Assembly (NCBI RefSeq): GCF_001039355.2
Contig: NW_019774125.1
Span: 486,684-544,741, forward strand
Length of the DNA stretch: 58,058 nt
Direction of reading: 5' to 3'
Source: Lingula anatina
Lineage: Eukaryota > Brachiopoda > Lingulata > Lingulida > Lingulidae
Under the pieces are notes generated by a model. That model ran no database searches and was not told the origin of the DNA. It saw only the letters and a program-made list of their open reading frames with translations. Below are positions 22,824 through 33,645 of the stretch, piece by piece. Made by a program: the position numbers and the translations under genes. Numbering within the stretch: position 1 is the stretch's first letter; each line of letters starts with the position of its first letter.

Positions 22824-25708
22824 ACATTGCAATAATATACCTTCATTGCACCCTTGTTCTTCCTCATGAATTGTGTGAGAGGTGACGGGCCTGTCAGACT
22901 GTATCTCCTCGCCCATACCAATCTGGGAGTTCCGGCCTTTGAAAGCAAGGAATGAAATGTAGGGATCTACAGCATATAACCATTACATAATACAATGCCT
23001 CTACAAATGCCATAAAATATAATTGTTTTAAAAGTCACAATAGTCACAGAAAATTAAAATCATACAATTACCTGTAAGTTTGTTTTTCACAGATGATAAG
23101 AACCCAGATGCTGTCTGAACTGGAGCTGTTGTCTTTTTAAACTCTGGAAAACAGAAAGTTAAGAAAAATGTGTAAAATTTTATTTAAGAAATTAATTCCA
23201 AGGTATAACATTGATAATACTGGTACATGCTGCATGGTGTAGTAGTTTTGAATAATTTATACTAAAAGTAACAAGTAGTGACAAAGTGTGTGAAATATGT
23301 ACAAGCTAAGTTATTACCACATCTATAGCTACAATGAAAATATTCTAGCAGATTTTCAATAAAGGCTATGATCTGACACTAAAATATTATGCGAACTTTG
23401 ATCAAGTTTAATACAGAGGATATTCTATTATTATTTACATATTTAACAATGCATCTACATTTTTACTAGACAAACTTTTAACAGCCAAAAAAAAAAAAAC
23501 ATGCACTAATTAGCATTATATAATTACCTTTGCCAAGGATGTTGTTTTTGCCTTAGTTGGTTTGTAATAGGTTCAAACAGCCTAACTCAAGAAGTTATGA
23601 ACAGATTTTGATTTTATTTTCAGGATAGGTCTGAAATGGGCTAACTTGGAATCAATTACATTTTGGTGGTTATCTACTGATTAAATCATCAATCAATTAA
23701 ACAAAATAAGAAGAATGAGAACTGTGCTGCCGTCTGTGCCTTCATGAAGGTGTATGATTACTAAGTACTTTTCTTAGTTACCTTTACTTTGCTGGCTCCT
23801 AAGACTGCTCCTGAATGGTTTTTGTTTACCCAAATTGCCACCTTGGTAATATATATGTATAGCTATATAGCTATATTGGACATGGTAAACACAAAGCAAC
23901 AGCTAGAGAGCCACACAATAATTACATCTATTTCTAATAACATTATCTACTTTAATTCATCAATGCTTTCTACTTTTTTACTCTTCACCTTTTTTCAACA
24001 AAACAACAGTATTGTCTAATCCAAGCCTGAAATTAAATGCAAAGCTTCTAAAATACAGATTACAATTCTACTAGCTAAATAAGAATCACTCATGCTTAAA
24101 ACTACCATGTTAACTGCATGTAAGCACATACTTTTGATTAAGGACACTAAGCAAACCAGACACAAATGTTCCTCTTACTTGAGTTTCTTCCTTCTTTCTT
24201 GGCAGAGGTCGTTTCCCTGCTGGTTGGGGTCTCCTTCAGGTTAGGCTGTGAGGAATGAGTGGAGGCAGAGTGAATTTTTCGAATGGATTTATTTTTAGAT
24301 GAGAGCGTAGGAGCAGTAAAGTCATCACTTCCACGTCTCTCTGTCCGTCTGTTAGTGCTAGACTTTGGTCGCTTAGAGTTTTTAGATGATGAAGATTTGG
24401 ATGTGGATGCAGTATATGCTGGTAGACTTTTCTTTCTGTTAGGAGTATCTTTGGCTTTGTCTTGCTCTGCCTCTGTAAATGCTTGTTTTTTAGGTAACTG
24501 AGCTGAGTTAGACCGAGATTTTGAATCATTGACTTTTATGGATTCACTGGCATTTAATTGATTTTTGTCTGATAGATCAACAACTGTACAATAGTCAGAT
24601 TGAGTATTCTCTTTGCCTGATGCATCATCTGACCTGACAGACATCAATTTTTTAGCAGTTTCTTGTTCATTTTGTGCTTGCGCGTGTGCCTCCTTTTTCT
24701 GAGGCGTTTTTATGGATTGATTATTAGCTTTTGTTTCTGATTCAAACCATTTACAAATTTCATTAATATCTGGAATAACCTCAAATGATGGTCCTCTTTT
24801 TTCCGTGGATTCATTGTTTTGTCTGTGTGGAAGAGGATCTGCTTTTGTACTGACTTGAGAAACATTTTCAGATTTAGGGTCAACAGCAGGTTGAGCCTCG
24901 ATTGTTTTTGGTTGTGATTGTGTTTGTTGAGACACTTGAGATGAGGTGTCTCCAGCAGAAGAATTGCCACTCATGTTCAGTTGAGATTGCATCTGTTGAG
25001 ATGTCTGTGATGTGTTGAAGTCCATTGAGGCCTGGGAGTGATGACTGATAGGCAAGGTGTTCTCAGGGGACGACACAGCCTCTGCAGGGGAAGACTCAGC
25101 ATGCTCAGGTAACATGGCTAGGGTGTGGGTTGGGAGTGCACTAGGTCTAGGCGTGGAGGTGAGAGGGGGTGGAGGGGGTGCAGCAGGGGGTGGTGGAGCT
25201 TGCTCTGGAATTACAGGGAGCGCTGGTGGTGGTTGGGCATTCACTGGTGTTTGGACCTAGGTAAGGAAGGAATTGACATCAATATCATGCAGGATACTAA
25301 TATTTATACACACACAATATGTATCAGCAGACCTGTAGCCAGTCTATTTCAAAAGGAGGTTCTTATTCCAAAAAGTGGACCTTTTTCCCCTTAGTTTACT
25401 GAACTTTGATTCAGACTTAACCTTCTCCAGCCTGAAAGAAGATTCTTTCAAACCTCCCACATTTGCCTATAGGCCTGATTATTTAGAACAAATATTTTGA
25501 ATTTTTTGTGTTGTCATTTGGGACTAAGGATACAAATCAACATTCTCAGTAACGCCAATTCTTCAATCATAAACTTAATATTTCTCAAAATAATTTTAAT
25601 TATATGAAAAAAATGTTCTTAAATATTACTTATTATATTCATAATGTTATCAAATTTATCAGCATTATTATCATCATTATCATTCTTTTTAATATTACTA
25701 TTACTGTC

Positions 25709-25764
<56 letters not shown>

Positions 25765-27725
25765 GACATTTAATATGTATACTATTGTTGTACCATACCC
25801 ATGACAAAGATGTCATAGTGAAATACACTATACTATCCTATAGACATAATGATAATAAAACTATAAAGAATTACAAGAGACCCATTGAAACATGTCCCCA
25901 GAAATGCTACCTCATTTGCAGAAGAATTAAGTGCATCCTCTCCCATGGTAAAAGAAACAGTATGACTCATACTGCTCATGGATTGAGACAAACTAGTTTG
26001 TGGTCGTTTCAAAACCTGTGGCTTCTTCTCCACCAAATTCTGCCAGGATCTTTCCAGAAAACTAATCATTTCAGGCCAGCTGGAAGCAGACAACAACCCA
26101 TTACAACACTCCATTAAGAAGCTAACTGTTGTCTGAATGTAGTTAGGTATCCTAATTATGTTCATAAAGTAAACGTAATGGGATATGTAATACAGGTAAA
26201 GAAGAATATCATTAAGATCACATTTCACACAGCAAGCGCTAAACTGTGATATTTGAATCCATTTCATCTCTTAGGAGTAAAGTTCAGATACCCACTTAAG
26301 ATTTTTCTGTCTCCTTGCTTCCATTTTTTTTCTTTCTGTCTAATACTGACTTACCTTATCATTTCATTCTTTTCGTCATCACACCTGTTCATGATGCCAT
26401 TTAAGAGAGCTCCATAGATTGGGATTTGGTGGTTCAGGCAAATCTCCAACATCTGTCAGGAAAGAGGAAAAACAAAATTGTGTTTTTATTCTCATTTACT
26501 ACTCCGACACATATTCTTATAAATTGTCTTAAGTTGAAGGACACCTGAAAATAATGCTGCTGTTTTGTTTCTTAACAATTTTTTGTTTTCAGCATTGCTT
26601 AAGTGTGCCACAAAATTTTACACATACCTGTATCAGTATATTTGCTGTTTCACTAGTCCATGTCTAAGCATAGTTTTAACTCTTATAAAATAGCATGTAC
26701 CTGTTTCTTCGCTATTTTCCCTGTTCTGTTAGAATCTTGGGTTTGAAAAGACTGCTTCAATTCCTCCGCATCGAAATATTCCCCTCCACGCTCCATCTGT
26801 TCCTCCAGTCTTCTCAGGAGATCAGCGTCTTTCTCTTCCTGTGTTAATTGGGACTGGCACTTGTCCACATCCAAGTCATTCCGAGTATTTATGGCAATAA
26901 CACTGTCCCTGCCTGAAGAGAAAAAATATATACATATTTATTTAACCTATATTTAACAGACCACTTACTTTATACAAAAATTATAGAATAAATCTTCAAC
27001 CACATTTAAACAAGTTTTGTTGGAGTTTGGAATCCTTTCAATTTAAAATTAATTTTAACTCATGGTTCTCTTATTATAACACATATTGTCAATCTATAGC
27101 AAGTGTACAGGTTCATCTCCTGTAAAATACAACTAAAATGCAATTTGACACTTATGGGGTAAATATTACAAAAGGACATGAAAAAATCTAATAGCTGCCA
27201 TGAAAATATTTCAATCAAATTGGTTTTCTAACTAAACCTGCCTTTTTATCAAATGAAGCTCCCCTGAAATTTGTAGTAAAACCAAAGTATGGTTTGGCAG
27301 TCACAGTAAAACTGTCACCAAATTTTTAATGCCTCTGTGTATAAAAATCTTCCAGTATATAATGAATATTCATGAAAATAAAGTTAATAAAATTAACCAC
27401 ACCTGTCTTTGACTGTGCTGTTACAAGACATTTGTAGAGTTTTTCAAAATCTATTCCTTTTTGGTCTGTGAATCTTTCCACTAGCATCTGGAAAACTCTG
27501 TTGGGAATTTTCAAGTTGTTTTCCTGAAAAGTAAAAATGATATTTGAAAAAGTTTTGTTGGCTAAATATTCAGTAAGCAGAAAACTATTTGGCTGTTTAA
27601 ATAGTTATATCTGCTTAAAATCAATACATGCAAAACTTTAATATTAATAAATGGTTCAATTTTGTTTTAGCATGGGTTTCAAAGGTTTCTTAAAATGTTA
27701 AAAAAGCATGTCTGAATGTTTACAA

Positions 27726-27778
<53 letters not shown>

Positions 27779-30370
27779 GATAAAGCTAAATGGTAATCAT
27801 CAAATACCATACAAATGTTAACCAAATTAACCTCAACTTTGCTTACAAATAAATATTCTTTCTCCCAATATATCTAAATGCCTGCATGAAACAATTTATT
27901 CTAGAATAACATAAGATTGTCACCTAAACAGAGCCCAGGGCTTGACATAGCCAATTATTAATTTACTTAACTAAACTTGCAGGAGGAAGAGAACTTGTAG
28001 TAAGAGTGCTTGTGAAAGGTAGTAAAACCCTCAGTAGCTAAATTTAATGTTAAAACTTCTAAAAGTGAACTGGTACAAACTGCATCAGTTAAGTTTAACT
28101 CTCTATGTAAAAATGACCTTAGCCTACCTGAAGCACCTGAAAGAGTTCCTTGCTTGTTACCCTCGACTCAACATTGGACCCATATTTACGTAAACTCATC
28201 TGAACAGCTCTCAAGCGTTGCCGACTGCATTCTTTCAAGGGGCCCCTGAGCATGGAGTGAAGATGAATTTCTGGGTCTTCTTCTGTAACTTTACCTCTGT
28301 CTTCTTCCTCTTGGAAGGCACTAAAACTGGCAACTGACATGATAATAAAAAAAGCTTAACTTGCAGTCCTTTCACTGAACCATGTAGTACTTCAAAATTG
28401 GAACATGAAGGAAATTTGGTGATATAGATTTTTACTTGTATTACGTGCAAAGATGGCAAAAAAGGAAATTGACTAAACTTGTCTCTCCCTGTTTGATAAT
28501 GGGTCAACCATGCCTCAAAGAGAAAAAAACTTGTTTAATCTTTACATAAATTATTTACTTTTTTATCACGAAGGAAACTGTCATTATTGGATGAATAGCA
28601 GTTAAGATTGTTTAGGGTTTTATTCACTAAACCTGATATCAAATTGAGTAAACATTTCTAAAAGTTATTAAAAGATACATCACAATGACCAATTACTAGA
28701 GTGTGGTTCTTATTTCACACATCTGTTTCATCTCAAATATTATTTTCATCATTTAACTGATGTACTGTATATTTCAGATAACACATGTATATCATATATC
28801 ATTTTATTGTTGTAGAAATTGAACTGAAATATCTTGTCATACTTTCAGCCTAACATTTTAATTTCCTGCTGTAAATTTACAATCTATATTTGATACAATG
28901 TACAGTGTGTATAAAGTTCATCAATAAAAAAATCAATTCTCTGCTGTTCATTATCTGGACAAAGCCCTCCATTATTGATTTCAGGTGCTGGACTTAAATG
29001 CTTGTTACAAGTTACTCAGCAACAGATGAACACGTAATTATCCTGCTGAATTCTTGCTCATTCATGGCACATAGAAATTTGGTATTAAGTTTATCATGGA
29101 AAATAATAATGATAATAATAATAATACTAATAAACAGAAAATAAAGATGTGTTTAAATCTTTGTTTTTGGTGATAACATTCATATCATTTCATGACGTGC
29201 AATTCACAGTTTTTTCACACAATACATTCTTTTTTGCTGAAATTGTCTTTTAAGATTCTTGAAAAATTCTTGAAAAAAATATGTTTGTTTTTATTAAATA
29301 AAAAAAAAAAAGAAAATTTAGTTTGACTATGTCTTACCACCCAGGTGTTCAACTTACTTGAGTTGCCTCCTAAAGAGAGCTCAGTGGCCCTGGGAGTTCT
29401 CCTCGTTTTAGCAGACTGAGAATTTGATCTTTTCTGAAATCAACATGACAATGTTTTCCATAACATGTCAAATTTGTTTAAAAAATACACTTAATTTGGT
29501 GCACTGGTTAAAAGTTTGCGTAAAAGAAGCTTTTAAATCTGATTTTTTAACCAGCCTGCTAATATACATGTACAACTTCAGAGACATTTTGTGGAGGTTA
29601 CAAGAATCTTAATGAGCTTCCTCCAAAATTTGGTGTAAACTACATGTAATTACAATTGAGAAAAGTTACCAATATGTATTCCTACCATCTCATTCCATGC
29701 CTGTGAACCATCACTTGAATTCAATGTAGAGTTCAAGCTGGTGTTCAAATTGAGAATCCCTCCAGTCCTGGCAACAGTTCTGAGGCGACTGTGACCAGAT
29801 TGGCTCTTGTTCTGAGACATTGTTGCTGTGTCTACGTAGGCGTCTTCAAAAACCTCAAGTTCCTGCAAATCAGATTTATGGTATCTACCTGATTGTGGTT
29901 GTATTATGAGGTAATGTTATGAATTCCCTTTGGCATCGCAACAAGTGTTGTGTAACAAATATCAACTTTTTGAAAGAATGCCGATTCTCATAATCAGAGA
30001 AGAAATAAGTATCCAACTTGCCAGAGTCATTTTCAAAACAGAACTAATCTAAGAACATCAAATAAATCCAAAGTTAATTTTTTATATGAAACAAGATACA
30101 GGTAAATTTAATGCTTGTATAGTTTTTTTGGAATAGCCCCAAGAAAGCATTCATACTATAATTATCAAAATGAAATATGCTTTACTTTGTTAAAAAATAA
30201 TATCAAGTTTAAGGCTACTTACCCAGATTTTTCTTATATTCTACAGCACCATGTGAAGTTGCAGATGACCACTGAACTGGGAAAGCCTCTGTGGCAACCC
30301 CACCTCACTGAAACATGCACTTCATTGATTAACTTCTTAATACTCTTACCTCACATTCCAGATCCATCAT
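12258..30370 (-). CDS. C1orf87-like / EML fusion protein, about 28 exons
   Basis: The predicted product is about 1,470 aa. The N-terminal ~330 aa resemble vertebrate C1orf87, an EF-hand-like protein. A long Pro/Ser-rich linker follows. The C-terminal half is an EML (echinoderm microtubule-associated protein-like) core with a HELP motif and WD repeats, a fold that binds tubulin. Coding exons, 5' to 3': 30350-30370, 29686-29862, 29358-29433, 28128-28333, 27403-27523, 26701-26912, 26355-26452, 25911-26079, 24179-25256, 23072-23143, 22841-22936, 21416-21614, 21079-21228, 20727-20793, 20422-20526, 19845-19892, 19475-19561, then 18855-18998, 18433-18573, 18075-18188 (repeated at 17189-17332, 16767-16907, 16409-16522), 15664-15816, 15176-15316, about 14931-15001, about 13933-14152, 13402-13501, 13123-13218, 12683-12816, 12258-12380. 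Phases match at every junction. The start MMDLECE has an in-frame TAA 12 bp upstream. No gene symbol fits the fusion. Confidence 0.85.
14140..14364. mobile_element. 225 bp foldback MITE overlapping a WD exon acceptor
   Basis: It runs from GGGCTCATTTCTACTG to CTTCAAGGGGAAGAGC and is flanked on both sides by ACTAT (14135-14139, 14365-14369). Subterminal 'gatcaatccaactctgcagg' and 'gttggatcgatctac' are inverted copies. It belongs with the elements at 19134-19352 and about 45917-46172. It lies at the 5' edge of the WD exon that ends at 13933, and the best acceptor for that exon (TTTCAG|, 14153) is inside it. Confidence 0.75.
15176..19892 (-). CDS. Central WD-repeat exons of the EML half, with a tandemly repeated block
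   Basis: Exons 19845-19892 (a 48 bp Ser-rich loop), 19475-19561 (DRLVAVDDSAEHVMSIWDVS), then the three-exon block 18855-18998, 18433-18573, 18075-18188, the same block at 17189-17332, 16767-16907, 16409-16522, then 15664-15816 and 15176-15316. The block encodes ILVTIGREHIAWWKAY, FIICMMHNDKGDLVTGDSNG and GTLLSGGRDGKLCAWAWNKN, matching EML1 'IIVTCGKSHLYFW', 'GDTITGDSSGNILVW' and 'GTLVSGGKDRKL'. A normal EML has the block once. Both copies are intact and in phase, but an 'n' separates them, so one is probably an assembly duplicate. The donor of 18075/16409 is weak (AAG|GTGCAC). Confidence 0.85.
15868..17530. repeat. Tandem 1.66 kb duplication, copy 1
   Basis: It begins in the G-rich 'ggtggggtggggtggggg' tract and ends at 'gaggggattctc' just before the 'n' at 17531. 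It holds three WD exons and their introns. It matches copy 2 with roughly 1-2% differences, for example 'accatttctttgctg' against 'accaaaactctgctg' and 'gactaggattgcagg' against 'gaccagaatggcagg'. Confidence 0.92.
17531..17531. other. Contig join (single n) between duplicate copies
   Basis: The undetermined base sits exactly between the two 1.66 kb copies, inside what would be the hairpin half of a MITE. This placement suggests that two overlapping contigs, probably two alleles, were abutted rather than merged. Confidence 0.85.
17532..19196. repeat. Tandem 1.66 kb duplication, copy 2
   Basis: It begins directly after the 'n' with the same G-rich tract and runs to 'gaggggattctc' at about 19196. 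Beyond that the unique sequence (rest of a MITE, then WD exon 19475-19561) continues. The exons are intact and differ from copy 1 only at near-silent positions. Confidence 0.92.
19134..19352. mobile_element. ~219 bp foldback MITE, related to the 14140 element
   Basis: Terminal GGGACCATTCCCAAACC pairs imperfectly with the reverse complement of the other end (GACTGGGTTCCCATACC). Subterminal 'gtggatcgatctctctctgaggggattctcgc' and 'ggcgagaaacccttcagagatggatcaatcc' are also inverted. It is flanked by TAT on both sides. A half copy (about 17468-17530) is cut by the contig join. Confidence 0.75.
20422..23143 (-). CDS. HELP motif and first WD-repeat exons of the EML half
   Basis: Exons 23072-23143, 22841-22936, 21416-21614, 21079-21228, 20727-20793 and 20422-20526 read in continuous phase. 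The HELP (hydrophobic EMAP-like protein) motif is unmistakable: PPKERLKLEWVYGYRGNDCR followed by SNIHITSAGEILYFVGPISV, then SQRHYREHTEDIKC. The first WD repeats follow (MALHSNGVTVATGQE, AHIRIWRCDTLQTLHVCGMG). In EML1 this part forms the start of the tandem atypical propeller (TAPE) domain that contacts the tubulin dimer. The intron after 20422 starts with GC (AAG|GCAAGT). Confidence 0.92.
21775..22751. mobile_element. 977 bp DNA transposon with ~115 bp inverted ends and 5 bp target duplication
   Basis: Both ends begin CAGGCCTACCCAACTACCAG, and the inverted identity continues for about 115 bp with few mismatches (…CACCTACGGATCCAGAATAAAC…GTTTTCAAGGTGT…TCAGATCGCATTACAGAGTATCA). AGACA flanks the element on both sides (21770-21774, 22752-22756). 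The interior (about 21900-22630) has no open frame of note, so it is non-autonomous. It sits in the intron between EML-type exons 22841-22936 and 21416-21614. A 5 bp duplication would be usual for Transib, but the termini do not show the CACWATG start, so I leave the superfamily open. Confidence 0.92.
22788..22826. repeat. (CA)n microsatellite
   Basis: About 16 uninterrupted CA units plus flanking imperfect units. They lie in the intron 15 bp from the donor of the exon ending at 22841. Confidence 0.95.
24179..25256 (-). CDS. Linker exon: polyproline and Ser/Lys-rich low-complexity segment
   Basis: This 1,078 bp exon, by far the largest, codes about 359 residues and joins the C1orf87-like and EML halves. 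It opens with a polyproline stretch (PVIPEQAPPPPAAPPPPP), a plausible profilin/EVH1/SH3 ligand. It continues with Gln/Ser-rich and basic Ser/Lys-rich segments (KSSSSKNSKRPKSSTNRRTE), the kind of charge seen in microtubule-binding EML N-termini. A short ordered island VIPDINEICKWFESETKANN lies in the middle. The acceptor (CTAG|GTCC) and donor (CAA|GTAAGA) are both good. Without splicing, the frame runs to a TAG about 11 codons into the intron, so intron retention would give a C1orf87-like protein without EML. Confidence 0.85.
25328..25763. repeat. Repeat fragment and ATT microsatellite in an intron
   Basis: 25331-25390 carries a copy of the 'ctgtagccag…tttcaaaaggaggttc' dispersed repeat. About 25711-25762 is a run of some 17 ATT trinucleotides preceded by degenerate ATT/ATC repeats. 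Both lie in the 654 bp intron between exons 25911-26079 and 24179-25256. Confidence 0.85.
25911..30370 (-). CDS. N-terminal C1orf87-like portion (eight exons)
   Basis: The first exons encode a Ser/Thr/Asn-rich leader (…NLNTSLNSTLNSSDG…, then KRSNSQSAKTRRTPRATELS). Exons 28128-28333 and 27403-27523 code an EF-hand-like helical pair: LKECSRQRLRAVQMSLRKYG, then NNLKIPNRVFQMLVERFTDQ and IDFEKLYKCL. Exons 26701-26912, 26355-26452 and 25911-26079 code a second pair: LLRRLEEQMERGGEYFDAEE, LKQSFQTQDSNRTGKIAKKQ, MLEICLNHQIPIYGALLNGI and WPEMISFLERSW. From memory, the order and spacing match human C1orf87, where the equivalents are the RRELKSR…, YEKLLWFL, LRTTNGRLNIDNL, LETLLNHQD and WQNFVEML segments. 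The EF loops lack several acidic ligands, so calcium binding is doubtful. Confidence 0.75.
27722..27778. repeat. (AAAT)n microsatellite
   Basis: About 13 copies of AAAT/AATA in the intron between exons 28128-28333 and 27403-27523. Confidence 0.95.
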
Positions 30371-30419
30371 TTTTCTTAGTTACGTCGATTCTCCGCTCTC
30401 ATAAATTCTGGCAAAAAAA

Positions 30420-33400
30420 TCTAATTTTCAAGTAATGGCTGTAGTATAAAGAGAGAGATCACAAGAACAGGTCAATCATGGCATGTAGCATATACCATCA
30501 TAGGCAAGCCAGTGATGGCACAAGCATGGCTATTACAAGGCAGTGAATGGGCATGACAGATTTATCATGTTGCGAGGCCTTATGCAAACACTGTCATACA
30601 AAAAGATATAATGGACTTCAATATTGACTGTTTGGCATTAACCTGGGTCTTATCAGAGTCCATTTATCCTCTGTGTACAGTGTGTTCAAAGTCGGAATAA
30701 AATCTCTATGGAAATGGGTTGTAATTTCCTGGTTTTTTCAGACCACATTTGTGAAAAAATACACTAATGACAGTCTGGATGCAAGGTACGTTATGTGCAG
30801 GATATAAAGCACCCCAGACAAAATATCCAGGAAAAGATTTGACATTATCTTGGTTAAGGCAGAAATAGGTGTCTCATAAGATGAATAATGTGCAAGTAAA
30901 CCTATCATTTAGCCAGGATTATTGAACATTGGCTCTCGCACAACTACGGAAGATTCTACACTTCCTGGCAACCAACATAATGCATAGCCACTTTCACATA
31001 ATGCACATGGCTTATTTTAAACAGTCTATATTGATTTAAACAAAATTACATATTTTTAAAAGTTGGGTTTTAAAAACTTAAGCAAACAAAAACATTTCCT
31101 TTTACTTGAAGTAACTGACCATGAGATTCTGAAACAAAAATAACAAAACAAACAAAAATGTAAACAAACAAATAATGAGCTGGTTTATCTAAATAATTTT
31201 AATACAGTAATTCCTAACCATTCTTCTGTTTGTTAATAAAAGAAAAAAGCTTGTTATTTACTTGATTTGAGTCAAGTACATTATGTACACAGTTACCTAC
31301 ATATATCTTAATATATTCATTACATTTTGACTTTAATTCAATTTTATTAGTGAGTGACCATACCATGCTTTTAAGACAGGAGAAATAACAATTTTAAAAT
31401 AAAAGGATAATTAATTTATGATGATGGCAAAATTTTCCTCAGAAAGAGTTCAGATTAGATTTTTTTTAATTAGTTAGATTTCAGTATATTTGCATATCAA
31501 ACACTGTCATACTATTTTTAAATGCACTTACATGTAAATGTGAAAAAAAAACTCATGTCCTAAATACAAAATCAAAATAATACTTACTTGAAATTCATGC
31601 TTTTCTGAAACGGTGCACAGGCTCAAGTAAATATTGCCATAAATGTAGTAATATCTGTTATAAGATACTTTGCTTATTTTCGCCAAAATGGCTTTTTCTT
31701 GTTCACCAAAGTCCTGAAAAAGGGAGAGCTTAAAATCAAAGCTGCTTTCTTAGTCATCAATCTACTTCAAAATGTTTGAACTTTCCATTAAAGAAAGGTG
31801 TGAAAACCAGAACAGCGATGTAACTAAATATTACGAAGGCAGCATTAGTGATGTCTAGAGATTAAAAAAGCAGTTCAGTGAGAACTTAAGAAGGTAAGTT
31901 ACCAGGGGAGAATCAATATTTTTGTGAAAAGTAATTATAGTTCAGGAAACCAGTGCTGGTGTTGATTCAGATAAGCAAGTGCTCTGTTTCTTTGTAAGAA
32001 AAAAACCCTTTTCATATGAGAACTTGATCATCATATCAAAAACTAAATGTTAGAAAAATCTTATATAGAAATATAGACAGATTATATCTAAGTTCTACAA
32101 CATCTTACATATTTTTCACATCCGGTCACCTTATCAATATTAGCTGCCATAATAAATTGCATACTCCATGTGTACATGTACTGTGCTAGACCTAAAACTG
32201 GTCCATTTAAGCTACTGTGGTAAGACCCACCTATCCTATATTCAAGCAATCATTCTTTACCACCCATACTTACATTATGATAAAATTAACATTGACTATG
32301 TTTAAATTTCACCTTGAGAACTGATCTTATAAATTTTAACAACTAATTTCCAGGATTATTAAAAAATGTTCCATATTGTGTAATACAGTATCTTTACTTT
32401 GGTGCCAAAAATGACATGTAAGGTCATTTAACCCAATTACATGTCACAAGTGGAGAAAGGATATCAATAAAATTAAAAGAGAGATCCCAGCATGTTAGAT
32501 GCTTGGCAAGCACAGGACACCTAGGGTAGATATATGTAATATGATTCACAGCTAGAATAATCATCTGCAGGTAGTTCTCGGTTCTTGCATGGTTCTTTTG
32601 ATATCCAGAAAAAACTGCCAGATTTGAAGATGTAAGCAGTTAAAGTAATAATGACAATAAAATTTATGAAAATAAAGAGGGCAAAAAATAAGGAAATAGA
32701 AATTATATAATTAAAAATTTTATGTGCTTGATGAGGCTACAGAAAAGTTAATTCCAAAACTCGGCGAGGTGCATAGCACAAAGTTTACTGCATTAACACT
32801 CCTATTTACAGTTTCTCATATAAAGAACATAACAGAAAATGGTAATAAGTGTACTAATGCACGAAAGTGCTAGATGCTGCAATACTATTTTTTATCCATA
32901 AAACGTGGATGTGCTGCTAGCCTGAATCTCACCAAGAGGATCTCACCAAACACACTCCGGGAGATCCAAGCACAATCATCCCAAGGATATCATTCTCCCA
33001 TCATCATAACTTTAATTTTTTCTCCAGTTATTTATCGTTGGTTTGGTTTTGATACAAAACTGTGTTGACTAATTAAAAAATAAATTAAAAAATGAATATT
33101 TTTAAATAAAAATATATAATCTTTCTCTCACTCTCTTGCATGGGAAAACTAAAAGCAATCGTGTTTCTTTTAACTTGTGAACATGGATGGTGAACTTATT
33201 GTTACATTAAATATAGTGGATTTAACTGGTAGAAGTCCACCTATTAAATATTGTGCTAAATAAGAAATGGCCGTTAAAAGTGTACACTATTTCTAAAACA
33301 TGCTAATTTCTTTGAGACGCTTGAGCGAGCACCTGTCGCCCACACAATACAAAATCATCCCCTGCGATAATTATCTTTACATTTGTACTTGTTTCACTGA

Positions 33401-33645
33401 GATAACAGGACATTATAAGCTCCAAAACACTGTACTGGGATGAAAAGTATCACCTTTCTCATGCGGCAGAGGGCGCTTGCGACTCTCCAATCAAATAGGG
33501 ATTCGGCATCCCACAGAGCCACATTTTAGACACAACCGCGCATTTGGTACTCGAAGCAACAACGTGAGAAGACCCAGGCACAAGCGACTGCCATGTGAAT
33601 GCGCACCAACAAGTACCAGGAGAAGTGTAAACTTTCATCTCAGAC
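30420..33645. promoter_or_regulatory. Divergent upstream region of the EML-type and collagen genes
   Basis: The interval separates two head-to-head genes. Apart from the candidate exon at 31588-31713 I see no coding sequence. The last ~350 bp (about 33300-33645) are richer in CpG and contain the collagen 5' UTR. In-frame TAA precedes the collagen ATG by six codons. No TATA box is convincing at either start. Confidence 0.4.
31588..31713 (-). CDS. Possible upstream alternative coding exon
   Basis: A 126 bp interval has a strong acceptor (CTCCCTTTTTCAG|GAC) and a strong donor (CAA|GTAAGT). It is open for 42 codons (DFGEQEKAILAKISKVSYNR…EKHEFQ) and ends in phase 0, exactly what the exon at 29862 accepts. 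It could belong to a longer N-terminal isoform. A start such as ATG AGA AAG|GTGATA at 33454-33462, next to the collagen promoter, would also be in phase. The alternative is that it is a pseudo-exon and MMDLECE at 30370 is the only start. Confidence 0.35.

Noticed and set aside
24283-25394. Plus-strand open frames rich in Gly and Trp
   Set aside because: They are the antisense of the Pro/Ser-rich linker exon; GC-rich proline codons leave the opposite strand open.
25619-25828. Poly-Asn / poly-Ile open frames
   Set aside because: They are translations of the ATT trinucleotide microsatellite in an intron.
25833-26267. Treating the 144-codon minus-strand frame as a separate gene
   Set aside because: Only 25911-26079 is coding; it is bounded by good splice sites and in phase with its neighbours. 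The rest is intron read-through.
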